Shown here: positions 1-6,496 of the stretch, in pieces
How the letters are laid out: every line of letters begins with the position of its first letter
Position numbering within the stretch: the first letter of the stretch is position 1
NCBI RefSeq assembly: GCF_001652265.1
Contig: NZ_LWBS01000007.1
Coordinates: 1 to 12,734 of the forward strand
DNA from: Rhizobium leguminosarum
Lineage (GTDB): Bacteria > Pseudomonadota > Alphaproteobacteria > Rhizobiales > Rhizobiaceae
Length of the DNA: 12,734 nt
Direction: 5' to 3'
Made by a program: the position numbers and the translations under genes
The notes under the pieces: generated by a model
Databases searched by the model: none
What the model saw: only the letters and a program-made list of their open reading frames with translations
Told to the model about the DNA's origin: nothing

Positions 1-59
1 TGAGAAACGATCCGTGGCGGAAAACGGTGACGTTTGAAGCTGATATCTCGTGAATGCAT
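1..59 (-). CDS. IS6-family transposase, N-terminal fragment
   Basis: Reading leftward from the ATG at 59-57, the first 19 codons include RDISFKRHRFPP. This is the conserved opening of rhizobial IS6-family transposases, and the same FKRH/SKRHRFP pattern occurs at the start of the middle IS6 copy in this window (SKRHRFPVEII, near 5775). The frame is open to the window edge, so whether the gene is intact cannot be judged. The product would be a DDE recombinase acting on the ends of its own element. The DDE residues lie outside the window. Confidence 0.75.
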   Translation of the reverse strand, partial: MHSRDISFKRHRFPPRIVS

Positions 60-104
60 CGCCGAAATCTACGCCCAACCCGTCAGGCAGGCAACCGCAG
101 CCCA

Positions 105-121
105 GTTAACGTGACAATACC
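105..121. repeat. IS6 terminal inverted repeat (left element)
   Basis: The 17 bases GTTAACGTGACAATACC are the reverse complement, with two mismatches, of 12326-12342. The two copies face each other across the cargo. They mark the inner ends of the left and right IS6 elements. Confidence 0.75.
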
Positions 122-211
122 CCCTGACCTGCACATCGATACGCTGAAGGTGAAAAGCCGGAATTTTCAATGATCACTGGCAAGCCGTCGTTCTAGGTGC
201 GGGCCGAAGGC

Positions 212-535
212 CTATCGTAATCCATTCAAAAGATGATCGGAAATACTCCCTTCCGATGTCCACAGCTCGCTTCCCAAGCGGTAATAAGTTTGACACAGAG
301 TTATGAACTTGGAATGCTCTCTGAGCCCAACGGATGCTTTTTCCGCCTCGGTATCCTCGTCGAGCTTTGATATTTCAATGGGCCGGTATCTGCTCTCTAC
401 CCGGCACGTATTCTGTGAGTGCATTTCTGCAACAGCGCGGTCGATCAGCGCCTCAATTTTAGAATGTATGGAACACGGTCGGGGTCGGTGAAACCCACGG
501 GCCTTGACGTCCGACATGGAAAACGGAGCGCGCAC
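212..535 (-). CDS. Hypothetical protein immediately downstream of ietS
   Basis: An open frame of 107 codons starts at a GTG only 5 bp after the ietS stop. An in-frame ATG at 517 gives a 101-residue version starting MSDVKARGFH. The protein is hydrophilic and mixed in charge, with no membrane segment, signal peptide or motif that I recognise. Residues from about 25 to 75 are rich in Glu, Lys and Arg and look helical. The codon use looks like real coding, unlike the serine-rich frame on the opposite strand (303-491). No clear ribosome binding site precedes either start, so translation may be coupled to ietS. It could be a third gene of the ietAS unit or a chance frame. I give it moderate to low confidence. 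Confidence 0.4.
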   Translation of the reverse strand: MRAPFSMSDVKARGFHRPRPCSIHSKIEALIDRAVAEMHSQNTCRVESRYRPIEISKLDEDTEAEKASVGLREHSKFITLCQTYYRLGSELWTSEGSISDHLLNGLR

Positions 536-540
536 GTGGT

Positions 541-2880
541 TTACGTCTGAACACGAATTCTCTGCCTAATTCTCTCGTAGAGCTGGACTTCCGCTTTGTG
601 GGAAATTTCGATGACAACGGCAAAATTCTGTCGATCTACATGACTTGCCCAACCACCCTCGCAGCGAACGATGAGGTAGTAATCGTTGCCATATTCCGTG
701 ACGTCTCGCTTGAATGTAGCCGTTGCGCTCTGGACCGTTCCCTTCTCGCGAATGGTCGATGACGGAGTAAGTTTGCAATCGAATCGTCCGGCGATCTCCG
801 GAAACCGTTCCTCATCCTTTGCGCGTTTGCGATAGTGCTCGAAAATGAGCTCCGGCGCACAGCCACGTAGAAGCCTGAAACTCATTCCAACACCGGCATA
901 GTCCGCACGCGTATGCCGCACTGGCGGGTCATAGGCGAGCGTAACCCGGATGGACCGTTCTCCCTGCTCCGTCTGAAACGGTTCAGGGATAGGGATGCGG
1001 TAAACGGCGAAATGATCGATCGCCAGCTCATCCTCGCCGTACAACACGACACGTGCGTCATCGGAGAACGCCGCCCGCTCAAGATCGACCATCCCGTGGC
1101 CAAGAACAGAGCGGATGGCATCGCCACCGAGAAGCGCCATCCGTTCACTCGCCGCCTCGGGAATTTCCGCAGAACCCACGAGAAGTGCGCGGATAAGATT
1201 AGCGGAGGCCGTCGGCATTCGACCGAGAATTTGCGCGGCGCTGAAGGCAACACGCGGTGCGGCATAAGACGTCCCGGAACCGGCGGTGAAAAGCCGGTTA
1301 ATGAAAGCGTGATGTAGCGTCAATACGCCAGCACTTGGAACTTCTTCTCCCTTGCGGAGCCTTTGAACAACAGGATCGTAAATCAGCGTGCCGCCGATAT
1401 CGACAAGATCGGGCTTGGTCGCTCCACCGACACCCGGGCCAATGCGAGAGAATGGCGACGGCTCATTTTGCCGGGTGATCGGTCGTACCATCACCTCGGC
1501 CAAATGCTGGGCGTTTAATCCCTCCCCATGCGCGAGCGACCCGACGGTGAGAACATTCATTGCGCCTGCAGGCTCGAAGAAGCGGTTGGCGTCCTCCAGC
1601 AGATAGGCCGGATACTGCGTCACTGCCTGTTCAAGGCGGTTTCCACCTCGAGGGCTCCTGTTGCCGGAAGATACGATGATAACGACATCGAGCTCGCGCG
1701 CGAGTTCATCTAGCGTCGCGGCCCATGTTCCGACCTTGCCACCATCGTAGGGTCGTTTCGTGTCGCCTAAGGCAATCACGAAGATTCGGCAGCCGTAGTC
1801 GGCATTAAGCGTAGTGATAGCCTCCCGCATCTGGGACGGTACGAGGCGGCGATCGTCAAATGCGCCATGCTCATTGACCACCTTTGCCGAGCAAAGCCGC
1901 GCCCCACGATCAAGCGTGCCGGCTGCGAGCTGTGCGCGCAAATCACCGAATACGGCGACCCCACCAACCCGCGTACCGTGCCCGAAGTCATCAGCAGATC
2001 CCAGGCGCGCTGGAACGCCGATCGAGCCAACCAGAATATCATCGAAGAAGGGATGTGCGTTGATGCCGCTATCGATAATTCCGATAAGTGGGGCATCGGC
2101 CGCAACCCCGTTCAACTGGGGAACGTTGTCCAGGGTGAGATCATAAGCCTCACTTGTCGTCACGTCCGGCTGCGGCGGCTGATCGATCGTCGCAACGGCC
2201 TCAACGGCGAGCAAGGTCTTTAGAAGTGCGCCTGACACCCTAATGCGGGCCATCGTGATTGACGGACCGATATAGCGATCAAGGACCTCACCATCCCTGG
2301 CCTCGATGTAAGCTTCGGTTTGCTCCAGTTTGCGCTCACGCAACCGTCGCTCGCCCAGATCCCAGAGTTCAAGGTCAACGAGATATGGCGTGTTGTCTTC
2401 AAAATCGGAAGATTCGGTGAAGCCGTCCTCACGAAAGCGGACGCCGATGCGATCTCGCGGTTCGACAGCGCCGATGCTTTCGATCGTGGCGATGAAGCCG
2501 TTATACGAAGGCGCCTTCTTCCCCTCAGGTATTCCTGCCTTCCATACTGCCAACCGGCGCCGGAATTCCTGCATCTCGTCGGTTGACGCAAACAGCACAA
2601 GCGAACGATCGAGATCGCTCGATAGGACCGTGAGACCCAATTGCTCCCACTGTTCTTCGAGCAACTGGCCGCTCATGTGGACCCGCAGGATCAGAGAGGG
2701 ATCGACAAATTCGGCTTTGCGGCGACGTTGCTGCGTGGCAATGGCGGCGTCCAGTTCGGTCTCAAGTCTCGTACTGTGGGCCGCGAGGTCTCTGTCTGGC
2801 GGCGGTGAACCGCCACCGTGCTTTCGCCGTTCGAAGCGTTCGGGAAGACGGACGAGTTGTAGATGGTCATACCGTGCCAT
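541..2880 (-). CDS. ietS: Subtilisin-like serine protease IetS (S8 family), toxin/effector of the IetAS pair
   Basis: This 779-residue protein has a complete S8 catalytic set: Asp270 in GIIDSGINAHP, His301 in GHGTRVGG, oxyanion Asn407 in SSGN and nucleophile Ser538 in GTSYAAP. A region of about 255 residues precedes the protease domain, and about 200 residues follow the Ser motif. No signal peptide is visible, so it should act in the cytoplasm, unlike secreted subtilases. It starts 11 bp after the stop of the AAA ATPase gene. This pairing and order are those of ietA-ietS, described on Ti plasmids as a stability and incompatibility toxin-antitoxin pair in which the protease is the toxin. The same architecture is catalogued as an anti-phage system (IetAS). 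The family call rests on motifs and gene order, not on an alignment. Confidence 0.88.
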   Translation of the reverse strand: MARYDHLQLVRLPERFERRKHGGGSPPPDRDLAAHSTRLETELDAAIATQQRRRKAEFVDPSLILRVHMSGQLLEEQWEQLGLTVLSSDLDRSLVLFASTDEMQEFRRRLAVWKAGIPEGKKAPSYNGFIATIESIGAVEPRDRIGVRFREDGFTESSDFEDNTPYLVDLELWDLGERRLRERKLEQTEAYIEARDGEVLDRYIGPSITMARIRVSGALLKTLLAVEAVATIDQPPQPDVTTSEAYDLTLDNVPQLNGVAADAPLIGIIDSGINAHPFFDDILVGSIGVPARLGSADDFGHGTRVGGVAVFGDLRAQLAAGTLDRGARLCSAKVVNEHGAFDDRRLVPSQMREAITTLNADYGCRIFVIALGDTKRPYDGGKVGTWAATLDELARELDVVIIVSSGNRSPRGGNRLEQAVTQYPAYLLEDANRFFEPAGAMNVLTVGSLAHGEGLNAQHLAEVMVRPITRQNEPSPFSRIGPGVGGATKPDLVDIGGTLIYDPVVQRLRKGEEVPSAGVLTLHHAFINRLFTAGSGTSYAAPRVAFSAAQILGRMPTASANLIRALLVGSAEIPEAASERMALLGGDAIRSVLGHGMVDLERAAFSDDARVVLYGEDELAIDHFAVYRIPIPEPFQTEQGERSIRVTLAYDPPVRHTRADYAGVGMSFRLLRGCAPELIFEHYRKRAKDEERFPEIAGRFDCKLTPSSTIREKGTVQSATATFKRDVTEYGNDYYLIVRCEGGWASHVDRQNFAVVIEISHKAEVQLYERIRQRIRVQT

Positions 2881-2891
2881 GTATCAGCCGA

Positions 2892-3881
2892 TCAGGAGCC
2901 GGCTTTCAACCGTGCGGAGTTCGAGCGCCGACGCGTCTCGTCTTTCAGAGCGCGATTGAAATCACGCTCCTGGACCTGCTTGCGGCGTTCGACAATCATC
3001 GACTTGATCGCCTGAATGCAAACCCGCTCGATCTCTGCGTAGGAATAACCTTCAAGCGACGAGGCGAAAGCCGTAGGATCGAACGCGGTTGCCACGTTTT
3101 TGAACTTCATACGCAGGAAGCGATCAATCATTCTGCGATCAGGCCGCTCAAACCATACGACTTCGTCGAACCGGCGCCAAACCGCGGGATCAAGTGACTG
3201 GTCGAGATTGGTGGCCGCGATCAGGAAACCCTTGGGCCGAATCTGGTCTATGAACAGCAAAAGGCTGTTTACGACCCGGCGCAGCTCATTGTGCTCACCG
3301 CTGTCGTCACGCGCTCGAGCAAGCGCATCGAACTCGTCGAAGAACAAGACACAGGGCTGTTTGCGCGCGAACTCAAAAATCTTGCGGATATTGGACGCCG
3401 TCTCGCCGAGATAGGATGAAATGAGCCGATCCAGCTTGACGACGAAGAACGGCAACCCGAGTTCGGCTGCAAAAATCTCTGCGCAAAGTGTTTTGCCGCA
3501 ACCAGGTGGCCCACAGAAAAGTACCTTCGAGCGGGTTTGTAACCCATGGCGGCGAAGGTCCTCACCGCGCCGAAATTCTTTGACCAAGCCCAGCAACACA
3601 CGAACATTCGTTGCGCTGAGGACAATATCGCCCTTCGTATGCTGAGGCTCGATTCGTTCTATAAAGTCGGATGCCGCCTCCGGAAAAGGAAGAAGAGGTG
3701 CCAGCGCCTTCGGTGCGGATGGACGGCTTGGCCCACCCTCTAGCGTCTTCCTCAAGGTCTTCGCCAGAGCGAGATTGTTCTTCTTTTCCTCTTCTGTGAT
3801 GATTTGTTCGGCAACGGCGCGGAACTCGTCGTCCCGACCGTAGCTTGCCAGCAATTTTTTCATTAATTCGCCGCGTGCCAT
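2892..3881 (-). CDS. ietA: AAA+ ATPase IetA, partner/antitoxin of the IetAS pair
   Basis: This 329-residue cytoplasmic AAA+ ATPase has Walker A GPPGCGKT at 124-131, Walker B VLFFDEFDAL at 178-187, sensor-1 Asn225 in AATN, and arginine-finger candidates Arg236/Arg237 in WRRFDE. The first 75 or so residues are charged and helical and probably recognise the partner. The central domain resembles FtsH/katanin-like remodelling ATPases. It is the first gene of a leftward unit and is followed after 11 bp by the protease ietS, so the two are almost certainly co-transcribed. In the Ti-plasmid system the ATPase is the antitoxin that restrains the protease. In anti-phage contexts it is presumed to help sense infection. 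The start at 3881 gives MARGEL. An in-frame ATG six codons later (MKKLLAS) is a possible alternative. Neither has a strong ribosome binding site. Confidence 0.88.
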   Translation of the reverse strand: MARGELMKKLLASYGRDDEFRAVAEQIITEEEKKNNLALAKTLRKTLEGGPSRPSAPKALAPLLPFPEAASDFIERIEPQHTKGDIVLSATNVRVLLGLVKEFRRGEDLRRHGLQTRSKVLFCGPPGCGKTLCAEIFAAELGLPFFVVKLDRLISSYLGETASNIRKIFEFARKQPCVLFFDEFDALARARDDSGEHNELRRVVNSLLLFIDQIRPKGFLIAATNLDQSLDPAVWRRFDEVVWFERPDRRMIDRFLRMKFKNVATAFDPTAFASSLEGYSYAEIERVCIQAIKSMIVERRKQVQERDFNRALKDETRRRSNSARLKAGS

Positions 3882-4013
3882 TGGTCGCCTGAAGAGGTTT
3901 CTGCCAAGAATCAGCCTATCATCGCAGGCCTAACCCATTTGTTACGTCAATAGAGAGTTCGTCAACACTACGCGTCGGTCATCAGACTAACAAGGCTTGC
4001 TGCAAAGCCTAGT
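3882..4013 (-). promoter_or_regulatory. Upstream region of ietA with two TTGACG repeats
   Basis: About 130 bp separate the ietA start from the decayed sequence beyond. On the minus strand the hexamer TTGACG occurs twice, at 3965-3960 and 3950-3945, 15 bp apart. Each matches the usual -35 box. No convincing -10 hexamer follows at 16-18 bp, so the exact promoter is undecided. This is the only non-coding stretch upstream of the ietA-ietS unit, so the promoter is likely within or near it. Confidence 0.35.
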
Positions 4014-4098
4014 GTGCACGGAAATCGCAAGAACTCGACCCGTCTCGGTTCAATCGCTATCCTGTTTAACCATCTCGACGTTCAGAACCCAGCGGCTC

Positions 4099-4115
4099 GA
4101 GAGCTAAGAGCTCTC
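4099..4115. repeat. Perfect 7-bp hairpin at the end of the SRAP relic
   Basis: GAGAGCT, a 3-base loop AAG and AGCTCTC form a perfect stem-loop just past the point where SRAP homology stops. There is no T run, so it is not a convincing terminator. It may mark the rearrangement point or be chance. Confidence 0.4.
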
Positions 4116-4124
4116 CTTTCCCGC

Positions 4125-4382
4125 GCTTCCCGCCAAAGACCGGCAATGGCCATGAAAGCCTCGCCGTTCAGTGTGAATCGATGCTTCACCTTCGGATATT
4201 TCTTGCCGGTGAACTCTATTTTCGCGGCAGCTCGCATGGCCGGGGCAATATCGCCGATCTTGATGTCGTTAGCCTGCGGCATATCCAAGTTCGGTCTGAT
4301 GTGTTGAGATGCCAAGCGCCAGATCCCGCATCATATTGCAGTATTCGGCGTTGCGGATGTGTTGTTCACAATCGTTGCACAT
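4125..4382 (-). pseudogene. SRAP-family (YedK/HMCES-like) gene, frameshifted and internally deleted
   Basis: Reading leftward from the ATG at 4382-4380, the translation opens MCNDCEQHIRNAEYC and continues to ISTHQTEL. It keeps Cys2, which in this family forms the covalent link to abasic sites in single-stranded DNA. At about 4283-4288 an extra G in CTTGGATATG shifts the frame. Removing one base restores the family-like continuation DMPQANDIKIGDIAP. Near 4226 the sequence jumps from MRAA to EFTGKKYPKVKHRF, skipping about 50 residues of the usual core, which includes catalytic positions. Homology ends after MAIAGLWRE near 4125 and the frame stops at 4082. With a frameshift, an internal deletion and a lost C-terminus the gene cannot be functional. 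Full-length relatives are about 200 residues long. Confidence 0.8.
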
Positions 4383-4443
4383 AGGCGAGACCTGGCTTTC
4401 TTGAGTATGGCGTCACCCTCTGGGACCGGGCTGTTGGCTGCGC

Positions 4444-4468
4444 TGAAGCCTTGAATTTCAAGTCTTCA
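4444..4468. repeat. 25-bp imperfect palindrome
   Basis: The arms TGAAG-C-CTTGAA and TTCAAG-T-CTTCA surround a single central T. Eleven of 12 positions pair, with one C/T mismatch. It could be an operator for a dimeric regulator or a hairpin. No T run follows, so a terminator is unlikely. Confidence 0.5.
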
Positions 4469-4737
4469 CCCTTCGGGCTGTCATCCCTGACGCGTGCGTC
4501 GATCAGAGTCTGTCTAGCAATACGAAGCTAACCTCACGGTTCCCATCCCAGCAGGCCGATGGCGGGCAGTTCCACCCCTTTCGTTGTCGCCGAACCGGCA
4601 GGTTGCTTGATCGCGAAAGTGGCCGTGCAATTCAGACCAGATCGACAAACGCTCCAACCATTGGCGTTTCCGACCCCGCTCTCTTGTCTGGCATCCCTAA
4701 TCCAGTCCCGTCCTTGGACGGTCAACCCGCAGGGGGT

Positions 4738-4752
4738 TCGCAGTGACTGCGA
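4738..4752. repeat. Perfect 15-bp palindrome
   Basis: TCGCAGT, a central G and ACTGCGA form a perfect inverted repeat 85 bp upstream of the small gene at 4837. Its function is unknown, and a short palindrome of this size could be an operator half-site pair or chance. Confidence 0.4.
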
Positions 4753-4836
4753 CCTCTCTGGCTACGCCGCCGAGGTGACCGCGGCCAGCCCCGGATCAAA
4801 CGGGCGCCATCGAGCGGGGATCGGCCCCGCCACCGG

Positions 4837-5028
4837 ATGGAGCCTCACATCTCGGATCTCAGCCTCGCACAAAACCACGCATTCGATCTTGCCCGGACCC
4901 TGATGGTCCCGGTCACCCTCTTCGAAATCGATGGTGAAATCGGCGTCATGCCTTCCGCCGAGTATGACGGCGACGAGGACGCCATCCTCAATGAATACGA
5001 TCCATTTGCCTACGGATCGGCTCATTGA
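4837..5028 (+). CDS. Small conserved-looking hypothetical protein (63 residues)
   Basis: This short acidic protein starts MEPHISDLSLAQNHAFDL, and its middle part reads VTLFEIDGEIGVMPS, followed by an Asp/Glu-rich stretch YDGDEDAILNEYDPF. There is no membrane segment or signal peptide. I recall similar small uncharacterised proteins from rhizobial plasmids but cannot name a family or function. A perfect hairpin overlaps its stop codon, which supports a real transcription unit ending here, and the middle IS6 element begins 8 bp after the stop. The overlapping minus-strand frame (4762-5025) looks like a shadow. The start at 4837 is the first ATG, with no strong ribosome binding site. Confidence 0.6.
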   Translation: MEPHISDLSLAQNHAFDLARTLMVPVTLFEIDGEIGVMPSAEYDGDEDAILNEYDPFAYGSAH

Positions 5029-5035
5029 GCCGATC
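5015..5035 (+). terminator. Perfect 10-bp hairpin, probable terminator of the small gene
   Basis: GATCGGCTCA, a central T and TGAGCCGATC form a perfect inverted repeat that includes the stop codon of the small gene. The element's terminal repeat begins on the very next base (5036). If this was a rho-independent terminator, its T run has been displaced or removed by the insertion. Confidence 0.55.
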
Positions 5036-5865
5036 GGTGGCGTCGCCTTAACTGAACGCGGTTTAATGAGAGGTCTCGGTTAGGCTTTCACGCATTGATC
5101 GACAAGGAGATTTCGCGCCATGCCGTGTAGGCATCGCCACGAAGTTCGCGGTGATCGGCGGCAGTCAGATGCTTTCGATGGAGAAGGAAGAGGTTGGCAA
5201 TCTGGCCGTGAGTTGAAACGAAAGACTGGCATTGTCGAGCCGATTTGAACCGCATCATGCGCCGCTCTCGTCGGCGCACAGCCAGATGAGAGTTCTCCGC
5301 TCGATTGTTGAGTCCCTTATGCGAACGATGTTCAACGCCGGGTATCAACTCGGCCTTTGCGGCGGAGTATGACCGCAGCTTGTCGGTCACGATCACACGC
5401 GGTGTGAGACCTTGGCTTTTCAGCAGCTTTCGCATCAGTCGGACAGCGGCTTTCTTGTTTCGACGGCTTTGCATGAGGGCGTCGAGAACATAGCCGTTGG
5501 CATCAACGGCGCGCCACAGCCAGTATTTCTTTCCTTTGATGGAAACGACCATCTCGTCAAGATGCCATTTGTCGGCAAATTTCCCTCGTGATCGTCGGCG
5601 AAGATGGTCGGCAAATTTACGCCCGAACTTCACGGCCCATTCCGACACCGTTTGAAATGAGACATCGATCCCGCGCTCGGCAAGTAGGTCCTCGACGTCC
5701 CGCAGGCTCAGCGGGAAGCGGTAATAGAGCCATACGGCGTGCGCGATGATCTCGACAGGAAAGCGATGGCGCTTGGAGCGGTATTCAGTGATATCGGTCG
5801 CAAGGCTTTGTCATGTAACACGCATACACTTCCGATCGGAACCAGTCAGTTAAGGCGACGCTACC
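5036..5865 (-). mobile_element. Complete IS6-family insertion sequence (830 bp), probably inactive
   Basis: The two ends are 20-bp inverted repeats: GGTGGCGTCGCCTTAACTGA at 5036-5055 and, on the minus strand, GGTAGCGTCGCCTTAACTGA at 5865-5846, with one mismatch. The length of 830 bp is typical of the family (IS26 is 820 bp). It contains one leftward transposase gene. The 8 bp next to each end (AGCCGATC and GGCGCGCT) differ, so there is no target duplication. This suggests that recombination or an adjacent deletion has replaced one flank since insertion. Confidence 0.87.
5088..5814 (-). pseudogene. IS6-family transposase with N-terminal frameshift
   Basis: The main frame is open from 5810 to the stop at 5088. 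It encodes TDITEYRSKRHRFPVEII, the N-terminal helical region (RFPLSLRDVEDLLAERGI) and the DDE domain, with Asp in WHLDEMVV, Asp in VIVTDKLRSY and Glu in NNRAENSH. The only plausible ATG, at 5814-5812 and 51 bp inside the element end, is in another frame and reads MTKPCDRYH before a stop. A one-base indel between 5812 and about 5800 would restore a normal start. The first in-frame GTG (5648) would remove the N-terminal domain. I therefore read the gene as frameshifted at its start, unless translation begins at an unusual codon or slips. Confidence 0.75.
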
Positions 5866-6255
5866 GGCGCGCTTGTTCATGCGCTCGAACATGGCCTCGC
5901 CCAGCTCGCGCGTCTTGGCAGAAACACCGACCAGCACCTCGTCCCTGTCTGCCGTCGCTGTGTTCACGCAAGAGGCAGCGCAGATAGGCTTCTCCAACTT
6001 GGAAAATGCCGAGCCGGCGGTAATGTGACGGCAAATTTCGCTGGCATTGGCCACCTCGAAAGCCGGATCGGTTTGGCCGATTATCTGATGGAGAACCCAC
6101 CGAGCACATCGGTGCCGAACAGGGACGAACAATATTAGAGCGCTCGCAAACCATCTCCAGGACCGGATCATGGTCATCGCGACCCATGACCTTGAGGCAC
6201 TGCCGGCAACGGTCTTGATCGACTTTGACAATTTGGACTTGGACAAGGCGGTCAC
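5866..6255 (-). pseudogene. Unrecognised decayed reading frame cut by the IS6 element
   Basis: Leftward frames here end inside the right terminal repeat of the middle IS6 element. One frame contains DPAFEVANASEICRHI and TRELGEAMFERMNKRA, which read like ordinary protein. The more upstream part looks better in a second frame (QIVKVDQDRCRQCLKVMG, then DDHDPVLEMVCERSNIV). That suggests a frameshift near 6080-6120 in an older gene truncated at 5865. I do not recognise a family and see no active-site motif. It could instead be non-coding sequence with chance open frames. Confidence 0.3.
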
Positions 6256-6331
6256 CTAGAATGCCCGCTGACGTGGATCCGAGTTCTTAAACCAAGGATC
6301 CCCACGAGGACCTAAGATACTGAAGAATCTA

Positions 6332-6379
6332 CGGTATATCCGGTGCGCCAAAGATATTCGCTAAGCAATCGGTATATCC
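6332..6379. repeat. Direct repeat of CGGTATATCC upstream of the operon
   Basis: The decamer CGGTATATCC occurs at 6332-6341 and again at 6370-6379, start to start 38 bp apart. The first copy reads CGG-TATAT-CCG, a palindrome apart from its odd centre. A pair of sites about 120-160 bp upstream of the operon start could be operator sites, but no known regulator is assigned. Confidence 0.4.
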
Positions 6380-6417
6380 TTATTGCCCCCAAATCACCGC
6401 TACACCGCCGTGTTTCT

Positions 6418-6433
6418 GTAAGGAAGCCGTAAG
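6418..6433. promoter_or_regulatory. Tandem GTAAG repeats with 11-bp period, candidate response-regulator box
   Basis: GTAAG at 6418-6422 and 6429-6433 are spaced exactly 11 bp apart. On the minus strand they read CTTAC-N6-CTTAC. OmpR/PhoB-type regulators, including the PmrA/QseB group, bind direct half-sites with an 11-bp period resembling CTTAA repeats. The kinase at the far end of the operon is of the type that works with such regulators. The match is suggestive, not proof. Confidence 0.3.
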
Positions 6434-6474
6434 CGACGCGCATCAGGTTCGCCGTGTCACAACGAAGGGCCGGT

Positions 6475-6480
6475 TAAAAT
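6475..6480 (+). promoter_or_regulatory. Possible -10 element for the biosynthetic operon
   Basis: TAAAAT lies 17 bp upstream of the first operon start, with no good -35 at the expected distance. A start site here would give a leader of about 10 bases, which fits the missing ribosome binding site in front of the TTG at 6497. This is a weak call. Confidence 0.2.
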
Positions 6481-6496
6481 TGATCCGATTGCAATA

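Larger units (their letters stand above)
1..121 (-). mobile_element. IS6-family insertion sequence, partial (runs off left edge)
   Basis: This is the terminal part of an IS6-family element whose remainder lies left of the window. The outer end is the terminal inverted repeat at 105-121, which on the minus strand reads GGTATTGTCACGTTAAC. It matches the repeat at 12326-12342 at 15 of 17 positions. About 62 bp inside this end is the ATG of a transposase reading leftward, the spacing expected for the transposase-proximal end of an IS6-family element. The exact outer base could shift by one or two because a run of C follows. No duplicated 8-bp target was found with any other IS end in the window. 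Confidence 0.8.
4383..4836. other. Stretch of about 450 bp with no recognised gene
   Basis: Frames of 63 codons on the minus strand (4534-4725) and 114 codons on the plus strand (4559-4903) exist, but neither shows a motif or a plausible start signal. The region holds two near-perfect palindromes, listed separately (4444-4468 and 4738-4752), and precedes the small rightward gene at 4837. It is best read as a leader or regulatory region or eroded sequence. Confidence 0.5.

Noticed and set aside
303..491. Plus-strand frame of 62 codons
   Set aside because: It is Ser/Ala-rich and looks like a shadow of the minus-strand frame behind ietS.
2330..2959. Plus-strand open frame of 209 codons rich in Arg and Ser
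   Set aside because: It is antisense to ietS, with a composition typical of a GC-rich shadow frame.
4559..4903. Plus-strand frame of 114 codons overlapping the small gene
   Set aside because: It has no motif or start signal, and it conflicts with the better supported 63-codon gene.
6273..6305. Inverted repeat around GGATCC
   Set aside because: The stem is only 8 bp with a 2-base bulge and a 15-base loop, and there is no T run. It is too weak to call a terminator.
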